From contig CAAFXG010000511.1 of the NCBI GenBank assembly GCA_900766925.1, positions 1-5,657 on the forward strand: a stretch of 5,657 bases of DNA. The letters run 5' to 3'. A program made the position numbers and the translations under genes. Shown in pieces: positions 1-5,546 of the stretch; position 1 is the stretch's first letter; every line of letters begins with the position of its first letter. The notes beneath the pieces were generated by a model. The model was given only the letters and a program-made list of their open reading frames with translations. It was not told the origin of the DNA and searched no databases. The DNA is from Lachnospiraceae bacterium (GTDB taxonomy: Bacteria; Bacillota; Clostridia; Lachnospirales; Lachnospiraceae).

Positions 1-102
1 AATGAGTGGATAAACTAACACAATCGATGGCCGAAGCCCTATGATGGGCGAGAGATTCCGAAAGACCGACTCTTGCGGAACGGCTTACACTCGAATTTAT
101 GA
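1..102 (+). pseudogene. C-terminal fragment of an unrecognised protein, with an in-frame stop
   Basis: Read in frame 1, the first 15 bases give NEWIN, a TAA stop lies at 16-18, and the frame then stays open to TGA at 100-102. It spells a protein-like stretch containing RWPKPYDGREIPKD followed by RLLRNGLHSNL. The codons are GC-richer than the LanC-like ORF beginning at 41, which overlaps it in another frame and whose own first 17 residues (MMGERFRKTDSCGTAYT) look unnatural. I infer that this is the 3' end of a different gene abutting or joined to the LanC-like gene, with one nonsense change at codon 6. I do not recognise the family. Alternatives are that translation truly starts after the stop, or that the resemblance to protein is chance. 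Confidence 0.3.
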
Positions 103-1054
103 ATTAATAGAACACCCCATTAGTAAGAAGTATAATGATGTAGAGTCGAGAATTTATGCTGAAAAATTACTTCAAGAAACAATTGAAGAAATGAATTCCA
201 GTACAGATTTGTCAATAGACAAAGGTATTTTGGGTGTCGCTTTGGTAATTAATTTCCTTATTTATAACAGATATATTGATGGAGATGTTGATGAGGTCCT
301 GGGTGACGTAGATGCACTGCTATATAAGAACCTAAAAAACGAAGATATTCATTATGGTTTAAGTTGCACTTCGGGACTAGTCTGTTTTCTTGTATATTTA
401 GTCGAAAGAATAGGATGCACAAAAAATAGAAAATCCTTGTGTGCTAACATGAATGAAGAATCTTTACGTACTGTTATAAACAAATTGGGGCAAACTGCAA
501 TGCCGCAATTTGTGAATTTAACGAAAGATGTATATACATCCATAATTAACGACTACCCTATACTGTTTCTCTATTTGGGGAAGGCAATTAAACTTGGTGT
601 ATATTCAGATACTATTTATAGCATTGCAAAAACATGGACGAAAAGTGTTACCTCATATCTTCCTTATCATTCTATAAATAGATTATACCTTGCCATTTCA
701 TTGTCCTATTTAAATCAATCAATTAAGAATGAACTGTTGGAAAAATATGTTAAATTGCTTCTCTTTTCATTAGATATGGATGATATATATAAAGAAGTTG
801 ATGAGAAAATAATGAATATTAACGAAGGGGCTTTTTTTATAGAAATTTTATTGTGGGCTTCAAAAAATCAATTTAAAGAAAATGATTTTCAAAAAAAAAC
901 AGCTGCGTTACAGATTAAGCTAAAAACAGCTATTCCTCCTTTATATGACAGATTTATAGAGAAGTTTCCCTCAAGGGATTGTGATCTACATTTTATAAAT
1001 GGCATTTTAGGAGTGGAAACTTTGAGAATCTTATATCCTTTTATATTCGAATAG
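41..1054 (+). CDS. LanC-like protein, probably 5'-truncated and without zinc ligands
   Basis: The 337-residue product resembles the LanC-like proteins that accompany leader-peptide loci in Bacteroidales. Seen in the sequence: a GILGVALVINFL segment at residues 62-73 followed by a YIDGDVDEVLGDVDALL stretch, the spacing typical of one toroid repeat, and a final GILGVETLRIL at 321-331. Classical LanC enzymes bind zinc through Cys, Cys-His-Gly to cyclise dehydrated peptides. No CHG motif is present here (the last repeat has DCDLHF), so catalysis is doubtful and a binding or scaffold role is as likely. The ATG at 41 is the only upstream start in frame, but residues 1-17 overlap another protein-like frame and the first toroid repeat seems missing, so the gene is probably truncated. 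Strongly AT-rich from about base 94. The family call is from pattern memory only. Confidence 0.5.
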   Translation: MMGERFRKTDSCGTAYTRIYELIEHPISKKYNDVESRIYAEKLLQETIEEMNSSTDLSIDKGILGVALVINFLIYNRYIDGDVDEVLGDVDALLYKNLKNEDIHYGLSCTSGLVCFLVYLVERIGCTKNRKSLCANMNEESLRTVINKLGQTAMPQFVNLTKDVYTSIINDYPILFLYLGKAIKLGVYSDTIYSIAKTWTKSVTSYLPYHSINRLYLAISLSYLNQSIKNELLEKYVKLLLFSLDMDDIYKEVDEKIMNINEGAFFIEILLWASKNQFKENDFQKKTAALQIKLKTAIPPLYDRFIEKFPSRDCDLHFINGILGVETLRILYPFIFE

Positions 1055-1242
1055 TCATATGGTACATGGCATAGTGGATTCAGCCGTCAAGGCAATCTTA
1101 AATATAAAGATACGACTACAGATAGATTTTGTAACAACATAGACACTTCGGCTTTCGCTGTATAGGAAACTATTACTGATGGTAAAAATCGTGTGTAAAC
1201 GCATTAGCTATCTGATACACTATTAGACGGCCTCCGTTTAGA

Positions 1243-1419
1243 ATGGTTACAATGTCCGTTCGAACTAATGCACGTGAAACGGATAACTTCAGAGAGAGAA
1301 AAATCATCGTAGCCTCAGAACCTAAAGAGGAATCATGGAATAATTGTAAGATGGTTTTGCTTTGTACTAGTGCCGCCACAGTTGTAGTTGGTGTAGTTAT
1401 AAGTAAACTTTTACGTTAA
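1243..1419 (+). CDS. Possible small single-span membrane peptide (58 aa)
   Basis: ATG at 1243 opens a 58-codon frame ending at TAA 1417-1419. The first 36 residues are polar and charged (SVRTNARETDNFRERK and so on), then comes a hydrophobic segment MVLLCTSAATVVVGVVI at about 37-53 and a short basic tail SKLLR. This layout fits a single transmembrane helix with a positively charged cytoplasmic end. A second in-frame ATG lies at 1252. The opposite strand also has an open frame across 1173-1379, so coding is not certain. No family recognised. Small membrane peptides near secretion or effector genes can be immunity peptides, holins or leaders, but nothing here selects among these. Confidence 0.3.
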   Translation: MVTMSVRTNARETDNFRERKIIVASEPKEESWNNCKMVLLCTSAATVVVGVVISKLLR

Positions 1420-1461
1420 TCCTTAATAATAATACAGATATGAGGAATGTGTTTGGGTTTC

Positions 1462-1487
1462 GGTAGAACCTAGGAACAGAATCTACC
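1462..1487 (+). repeat. Short inverted repeat (6 bp stem)
   Basis: GGTAGA at 1462-1467 pairs with TCTACC at 1482-1487 around a 14-base loop. It is weak alone but is the first of three successive hairpins upstream of the leader-protease gene. Confidence 0.35.
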
Positions 1488-1494
1488 CAGCAAT

Positions 1495-1523
1495 ACTACA
1501 GAACTATGGCTCATTTCTGTAGT
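1495..1523 (+). repeat. Inverted repeat (9 bp perfect stem)
   Basis: ACTACAGAA at 1495-1503 is exactly complementary to TTCTGTAGT at 1515-1523, with an 11-base loop. There is no following T tract, so it is not an ordinary intrinsic terminator. It may be an operator-like dyad or an RNA hairpin in the 5' leader of the gene at 1616. Confidence 0.5.
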
Positions 1524-1542
1524 GGTGAGTTTATAATAGTGT

Positions 1543-1580
1543 GTTGAACTGAGCATAAAAATGTTGAGCCTCAGTTTAAC
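1543..1580 (+). repeat. Inverted repeat (11 bp stem, one G-U) just upstream of the leader-protease gene
   Basis: GTTGAACTGAG at 1543-1553 pairs with CTCAGTTTAAC at 1570-1580, with a single G-U wobble and a 16-base loop. The right arm ends 35 bases before the start codon at 1616, placing it in the probable untranslated leader. No T run follows. It could be a regulatory hairpin, a transcription-factor dyad, or the end of a lost mobile element. Confidence 0.5.
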
Positions 1581-1615
1581 CATAAAACAGTAAAATAATC
1601 AAAAATAGAAAAAAA

Positions 1616-1720
1616 ATGAAATTAAAACAAATTTTACTCAAAGGAGTACATGAAAAGAAAAATCGGTTAAACATTGAAAACAGCCTAAATTTTCAACAAA
1701 TGATGGAAATTGTTGGTGGT
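1616..1720 (+). other. Double-glycine (IVGG) leader peptide segment
   Basis: These codons encode residues 1-35: a basic start (MKLKQILLKGVHEKKNR), an amphipathic middle with hydrophobic Leu24, Phe26, Met29, Met30 and Ile32 spaced as in double-glycine leaders, and Gly34-Gly35. Cleavage after Gly35 would leave the putative catalytic Cys44 only nine residues from the new N-terminus, so the leader may also keep the protease inactive (inference). Confidence 0.6.
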
Positions 1721-2218
1721 TATGATTATCAAACTAAATCTTCTTGCTTTTTCAATTGTATGGAATATATTGGAAAAGAGGTTTACGATGATAAGAAATA
1801 TAAGGATTATAATTGTGACACTTATGGCAGTTCTTATGTTAATGGACATGGGCGGTATAAAGGAACGGGTAATTTCGGGGATTATTTATACGGTCCCCGA
1901 ATATTAAATGATGATGGTACAATCAACGAAAATGTACAGCAGAATTGTGCAAGCTTAGTGAACTCTTATTTTGATTATGCTGCGAGTGGATTTGTATCTG
2001 GCTCTAATGCCGAAAAATTATTTTCCAATGGATCAAATCAAGGTGTAATAGGATATTTTAATACAGGAAACTCTACTCATGCGGTTATTATAACAGGGTA
2101 TGACTCAGCTACAGGTGAATATTCGTATTATGACCCTTCTTTATCATCTCAAAAGGAAAACCAAAAATTTTCCGCCTCTGCGCTTTATGGTGCTTTAGAT
2201 TGTAACGTCCAAAAATAA
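1616..2218 (+). CDS. Double-glycine-leader papain/C39-like cysteine protease (exported effector candidate)
   Basis: The 200-residue product has two parts. Residues 1-35 are a leader ending in FQQMMEIVGG, the double-glycine motif that C39 peptidase transporters cut during export; the mature part would begin at Tyr36. From residue 39 it looks like a papain-fold peptidase: Gln39 (oxyanion hole), Cys44 in SSCFFNCMEYIG (Cys44 and Cys48 spaced as in C39 enzymes), His155 in THAVIITGYD and Asp173 in YYDPS, the usual order Gln, Cys, His, Asp. The middle is rich in Gly, Tyr and Asn, fitting an extracellular protein. The start lies in an A-rich tract (AAAAATAGAAAAAAA), normal for Bacteroidota. A secreted-protein gene follows after 22 bases. 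Secretion through a PCAT-type exporter is inferred; none is in the window. It could instead be a non-peptidase papain-fold enzyme such as a deamidase or acyltransferase. The family name is uncertain, the leader and triad layout much less so. Confidence 0.65.
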   Translation: MKLKQILLKGVHEKKNRLNIENSLNFQQMMEIVGGYDYQTKSSCFFNCMEYIGKEVYDDKKYKDYNCDTYGSSYVNGHGRYKGTGNFGDYLYGPRILNDDGTINENVQQNCASLVNSYFDYAASGFVSGSNAEKLFSNGSNQGVIGYFNTGNSTHAVIITGYDSATGEYSYYDPSLSSQKENQKFSASALYGALDCNVQK

Positions 2219-2240
2219 AATTAACCAAATTAAGTTATTT

Positions 2241-2741
2241 ATGAGGACAATTATTTCAATCGCGTTGTTGGCATTATGCCATACGTGGTCATTCGCTCAA
2301 AGTTGGGTGGATGATATTGAATTCAATCGACCTAAGAGTGCATGTTATATCAATGACGTCTTTATAAAAGACTTTATTGGTTTTGACCTTGGGAGAAACA
2401 GCGGCTTTAGCAGCATGAAAAAAGAGTCACTTGACAACCCAATCATTGTCAATGGTGTTACGTATTACGGTAAAACAAGTGCTACCTGTGATAAAACTAT
2501 TTTTTATACGACATTACAGGAAATCCAGAAAAGTAGATATCCGGATGTCACAGGAGTGGTTTTGTTCATGATTGATAGCTATTTTATCATGACTGACGCG
2601 CAGTCGTATAAGCTGGATGAGAATTACATTGCAAAATGCGAATTGCTTCATAGCAAGGACTTTGATGCTTTCAAAGACCAACCAGCATTCTCTATCATTC
2701 GAGTGTTTACAAAACGTGATATGTCTTCAAGACTTCGCTGA
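2241..2741 (+). CDS. Small secreted protein, putative partner or inhibitor of the leader-protease
   Basis: This 166-residue protein begins with a clear Sec signal peptide (MRTIISIALLALCHTWSFA, predicted cut before QSW), so the mature form of about 147 residues is periplasmic or surface-exposed. No lipobox Cys is present at the cut. The mature part alternates short strands with turns, contains Cys35 and Cys83 that could form a disulfide plus a further Cys, and ends in a beta-rich segment FSIIRVFTKRD. It loosely recalls the plug-like domains of TonB-dependent receptors and small secreted proteins near leader-peptide genes in Bacteroidales, but I cannot name a family. It lies 22 bases after the leader-protease gene and before a hairpin, so the two are probably co-transcribed. 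A role as inhibitor or immunity protein is inference from position and location only. Confidence 0.6.
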   Translation: MRTIISIALLALCHTWSFAQSWVDDIEFNRPKSACYINDVFIKDFIGFDLGRNSGFSSMKKESLDNPIIVNGVTYYGKTSATCDKTIFYTTLQEIQKSRYPDVTGVVLFMIDSYFIMTDAQSYKLDENYIAKCELLHSKDFDAFKDQPAFSIIRVFTKRDMSSRLR

Positions 2742-2747
2742 TTATTT

Positions 2748-2780
2748 GTGAGACCGATTCTTATAGGAATCTGGTCTCGC
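2748..2780 (+). terminator. Terminator-like hairpin after the two-gene unit
   Basis: GTGAGACC plus GATTC (2748-2760) pairs with GAATC and GGTCTCGC (2767-2780), giving a 13-pair stem with one bulged T at 2772, one G-T pair and a six-base loop. It starts seven bases after the stop at 2739-2741. The following bases (AACTTATTTG) hold only a weak T tract, so termination may be partial. Confidence 0.55.
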
Positions 2781-2919
2781 AACTTATTTGGGTGAACATT
2801 CGTCCGACTCTACAGAAGATGGCGCAAGATACCCATGCTTATATCTGAAAGCCGAATTCCTGCGCCAACGCTGGTATTTCACAGATTACAGCACTGTTGG
2901 GGTAGAAAACAATAAATGA
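2767..2919 (+). pseudogene. Relic of a protein C-terminus (50 codons, no start)
   Basis: Between the TAG at 2764-2766 and TGA at 2917-2919 a frame without any ATG encodes protein-like sequence, especially YPCLYLKAEFLRQRWYF followed by TDYSTVGVENNK. The codons are richer in GC than the surrounding spacer. There is no start codon, and the 5' portion overlaps the terminator-like hairpin, so it is best read as the surviving end of a deleted gene. I do not recognise its family. It could also be chance, since 50 open codons is short. Confidence 0.3.
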
Positions 2920-2940
2920 ATTGATTATTAGAGTTATATC

Positions 2941-3432
2941 ATGAAACGTAATTGTGTATTCTTATTATTATTATTATTGGCATTGACTTCTGTTTGCAGC
3001 ATCCATGTCTCAGCCAATGATTGTATCTACACCGTAAGTGGCAATCATCTGACACCGTTGTGTGACACGGATATATCAGTCTCAAAGGAGATATTGACTA
3101 TCAGCTTGCATGATGATGGATATGCTTATGTAGATGTCTACTACGAGTTGCAGAACGACGGTCTGGAGAAGAACCAGACCGTAGGATTTGAAAACCAGCC
3201 TCTGAACTATGATGTAAGTCCCAATATTATGATGTCCATATTGTCGAAGAAATTAAAATCAGACCAATTGCTGTTTTGGGAGTTCTATTGGGCGACCCTA
3301 CACAGGAAGCCAGCGATGGAGACTGAGTTCAAAGAATTGCATGATGCATGGAAAAGGCAATATCCTCAGGAGATGGAAAGAATGACGATAGCCTTCGATA
3401 ATTTCTGTAGCGAATCACGATTCTTGGACTAA
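2941..3432 (+). CDS. Chimeric secreted ORF: DUF4424-like N-terminus with unrelated helical tail
   Basis: The 163-residue product starts with a strong signal peptide (leucine-rich core at residues 7-15, likely cut after VSA at 25). Residues 26-90 resemble the start of DUF4424-like secreted proteins: a YTVSGNHLTPL strand, then ISVSKEILTISL, YAYVDVYYELQNDG and a VGFE turn. Those proteins normally continue for a few hundred residues of beta-sandwich. Here, from about residue 96, the sequence switches to a charged, helical segment rich in Trp and Phe (WEFYWATLHRK, HDAWKRQYPQEMER) that does not fit the family. The switch coincides with two ATG codons at 3229 and 3232, which could start a separate 66-67-residue gene. 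I infer a deletion fusion of two genes. Whether the fusion product is made or functional is unknown. The next ATG (3433) touches its stop codon. Confidence 0.45.
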   Translation: MKRNCVFLLLLLLALTSVCSIHVSANDCIYTVSGNHLTPLCDTDISVSKEILTISLHDDGYAYVDVYYELQNDGLEKNQTVGFENQPLNYDVSPNIMMSILSKKLKSDQLLFWEFYWATLHRKPAMETEFKELHDAWKRQYPQEMERMTIAFDNFCSESRFLD

Positions 3433-3522
3433 ATGCTTCGACTATATGTTCAGCTTCTAAAAACAAAGAACAAAAACATTTCTGAAATCTATATGGATCT
3501 TGTTATGTGTAAAAATAAATGT

Positions 3523-5391
3523 ATGAAACAAGTAGTACTGCTGTTGACCTCAAGGAGCGATTTGAGCGTCATGGACAATATACTCCAGATAATGAACGAC
3601 ATTGGCTCCTCGTCAGACTTTTACGTCCTCTTCAACACGGAGGCGTCCATACCCGAAGCCTTGCAGCCGTTGTCTGAGAGGGTGCACTGCTTCTCTTCCG
3701 ACATATTGTACACCATGGGTTACATGCCGATAGGAGACTCGCTGGTGCCTGGAAGCTGCCACTTCGCCATCCTCAACTTCTTCCTCGCACATCCCGACTA
3801 TGACTATTATTGGAAGATAGAGGATGACGTGCGCTTCAGCGGCAAATGGTCAACGCTGCTGGAACATTACAGCAATGACACATCGGACATGCTCTCTGCT
3901 TACATCAAGACTCCGAAGGAGGCTCCGCAATGGAGCTGGTGGACATCGCTCAACACGGGAGGAGAAACAGTGAAGGAGGCAGACGTGGCTTGCGCCTTCA
4001 ACCCTGTATGCCGACTGTCCAAGCGGGCATTGCAATGCGTGCATGAATCCATGCTAAGGGGATGGAGAGGGCATGCGGAAGTGGTGGCGTCGACCATACT
4101 CAGGCATAACGGCCTTAGCATAAAGGACATCGGAGGAACAGGAAGCTTCGTTCCCGCAGGTGAGGAAAACTTGTTCTACACCAAGGACACGCACTCGCAC
4201 CTGCCACTGAGGGTGCAGGACGTGAGGCCCGACACTGTTTATCATCCTGTGAAAGAAAATGTGTCATCACGTCAGCTGAGGAAGAACTGCGTCATCTCGG
4301 CCGCAGGGCAGAACAGCCTGCACAGGCACTGGCTGGAAGGAAGCGGGGACAGGACATTCGACCTGCACCTGATAGTGTATGACACTTCCTTCTCCAAGTT
4401 CTACGGCGACGCAGACTTCATGGAGTGCAGGAAAGGGTACAAGCTGAAGCTGGTGCACGACTACCTGATGCGCCATCCTGAATACCTGAACCATTATGCC
4501 TACTTCTTCATTCCTGATGATGACATCATGACGGATGCGCAGTCGATAGACAGGTTGTTCAGCACCATGGAACAGCATGCGCTAAGGATAGCTCAACCAG
4601 CCTTGAAACAGTCATACTTCACCTATCCCATGACCCTGCAGCGACATCACTCGGCATTGCGCAACACCAACTTTGTGGAGATGATGCTGCCATGTTTCTC
4701 CAATGAAGCGCTGCGCAAGGTCATAGGCACATTCAACGAGAACGAGAGCGGATGGGGCACGGAGTTCCATTGGCCGCTGCTGATAGAGACAGGCGGGAAG
4801 GACATGGGAGTGATAGACTCAGTGCCCATGATTCATACCAAGCCTGTGCAAAAAGGCAGGAAAGATAACGAGCGGGAACTGCACGCTTATCTGCAAAAAT
4901 ACGGCTTGACGCCTAATGTGAAGGAATTGGACATCTTGACGACCGCTGCAGGTTCAGAGAAAGTGCAGGCGGAGATGCTGCGGCTGCATGAAAGGCGCAG
5001 GACTGTGCTGCAAGGAGCAGAGAAGGGAGTCTCTGAATTGATGAGACGATTCTTCATGGGACAGATATCCCGGACAGGTCTGGACGGCATGCTCAGCCTC
5101 GCCCTGATTCTTAAGATGCTGGCCGAGGCCACAGAGGCCGTTCAGTATGATGAATGTGCAGACATGGTGCTGAGCCGCGTGAAGGGCGCTCGGAAACTGG
5201 AAGCGGCGATGGATTGCAGCATTGATGAATTGCTGGGCATGTCTGCAAGCATGGTGATGGAACGCCTGTCGGAATGCCAGCTGAGGGATAAACCTTCCGA
5301 CAACAACATGCTGTTCCATTCTGTGTGGCGCCAGATGCATGAGCTGCATCAGATAGAGGCTCAGATGAAAGCCATGGAGGCGCAACCATAG
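3523..5391 (+). CDS. Two-domain glycosyltransferase-like protein (DUF3405-like + DUF707-like)
   Basis: From ATG 3523 the protein has 622 residues. Domain one (about 1-250) begins with a Rossmann-like strand KQVVLLLTSR and has YYWKIEDDVRFSGKW with an acidic EDD at 100-102, as in DUF3405/GT-A-type enzymes that bind nucleotide-sugar and metal. Domain two (about 254-470) matches the DUF707 layout: FIPDDDI (Asp332-334), QPAL (358-361), FVEMMLP (384-390), GWGTEFHW (410-417), GVIDS (429-433) and a following His438. The remainder is helical. It probably transfers sugars to a surface glycan or an exported product in the cytoplasm; there is no signal peptide or membrane helix. The frame opens earlier (ATG 3433, touching the previous stop, giving 652 residues), but the extra 30 residues are AT-rich and precede the first domain strand, so 3523 is preferred. 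ATGs at 3493 and 3505 are also possible. GC is visibly higher than in the left half. Confidence 0.7.
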   Translation: MKQVVLLLTSRSDLSVMDNILQIMNDIGSSSDFYVLFNTEASIPEALQPLSERVHCFSSDILYTMGYMPIGDSLVPGSCHFAILNFFLAHPDYDYYWKIEDDVRFSGKWSTLLEHYSNDTSDMLSAYIKTPKEAPQWSWWTSLNTGGETVKEADVACAFNPVCRLSKRALQCVHESMLRGWRGHAEVVASTILRHNGLSIKDIGGTGSFVPAGEENLFYTKDTHSHLPLRVQDVRPDTVYHPVKENVSSRQLRKNCVISAAGQNSLHRHWLEGSGDRTFDLHLIVYDTSFSKFYGDADFMECRKGYKLKLVHDYLMRHPEYLNHYAYFFIPDDDIMTDAQSIDRLFSTMEQHALRIAQPALKQSYFTYPMTLQRHHSALRNTNFVEMMLPCFSNEALRKVIGTFNENESGWGTEFHWPLLIETGGKDMGVIDSVPMIHTKPVQKGRKDNERELHAYLQKYGLTPNVKELDILTTAAGSEKVQAEMLRLHERRRTVLQGAEKGVSELMRRFFMGQISRTGLDGMLSLALILKMLAEATEAVQYDECADMVLSRVKGARKLEAAMDCSIDELLGMSASMVMERLSECQLRDKPSDNNMLFHSVWRQMHELHQIEAQMKAMEAQP

Positions 5392-5430
5392 GTCGCATGC
5401 ATAGCTTGCAGCAAAAAACAATAACGGGGT

Positions 5431-5486
5431 GTTATATAGTGTCTGCTGAAAAATATTCAACCCTCTGATATTTAAGTTTATATAAC
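5431..5486 (+). repeat. Nested inverted repeat at the presumed insertion-sequence end
   Basis: GTTATATA at 5431-5438 pairs exactly with TATATAAC at 5479-5486, and inside it AAATAT at 5451-5456 pairs with ATATTT at 5468-5473. The dyad lies between the glycosyltransferase stop and the transposase promoter. It may be a structure that blocks read-in transcription from the flanking gene, a known strategy of insertion sequences, or part of the transposase-binding end. Confidence 0.4.
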
Positions 5487-5495
5487 ATTATTTTC

Positions 5496-5526
5496 TTTGT
5501 CGTTTAACAAAAAAGTCGTACCTTTG
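5496..5526 (+). promoter_or_regulatory. Bacteroidota-type promoter of the transposase gene
   Basis: TTTG at 5496-5499 (the -33 element) and TACCTTTG at 5519-5526 (the -7 element, consensus TAnnTTTG) are separated by 19 bases, the normal spacing for the primary sigma factor of Bacteroidota. Transcription would begin near 5530, leaving an untranslated leader of roughly 17 bases before ATG 5547. Confidence 0.8.
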
Positions 5527-5546
5527 TATAGTTAAACACCACTCAG

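Larger units (their letters stand above)
1055..1615 (+). other. Long gene-poor stretch with possible small ORF and structured leader
   Basis: This stretch of about 560 bases separates the LanC-like ORF from the leader-protease gene. The LanC frame stays open past its stop for a further 36 codons (1055-1162), with no start and no recognisable similarity. One small ORF with a membrane helix is possible at 1243-1419. Three inverted repeats lie between 1462 and 1580. I could not find a clean TAnnTTTG promoter, so where transcription of the downstream pair begins is unknown. The stretch could be a long 5' leader, decayed genes, or both. Confidence 0.5.

Noticed and set aside
56..80. Ten-base hairpin with one mismatch (TTCCGAAAGA / TCTTGCGGAA), considered as a group II intron domain or attachment site
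   Set aside because: The same bases read as a convincing protein frame, the sizes do not fit intron domain V, and no reverse transcriptase or recombinase signal is visible.
1055..1162. 36-codon continuation of the LanC frame after its stop, considered as a stop-codon readthrough extension
   Set aside because: The ORF already ends like a complete last repeat, and the extension shows no recognisable LanC features.
1173..1379. Antisense open frame of 68 codons
   Set aside because: No signal peptide, motif or recognisable similarity, and it overlaps the more ordered + strand frame ending in a membrane helix.
1462..1580. The three inverted repeats considered as a CRISPR array
   Set aside because: The stems differ in sequence and length, and there are no regular direct repeats or spacers.
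1710..1907. 65-codon + strand frame inside the leader-protease gene
   Set aside because: It overlaps a gene with clear motifs in the other frame and shows no features of its own.
2586..2606. 19 of 21 bases, encoding IMTDAQS, shared with 4525-4545 in the glycosyltransferase gene
   Set aside because: The flanking DNA and protein are unrelated and the match is only seven residues long, so chance is the simplest explanation.
4954..5460. Long antisense frame of 168 codons opposite the glycosyltransferase gene
   Set aside because: It is the shadow of a GC-richer coding gene; the translation is His/Gln/Leu-biased without domain features.
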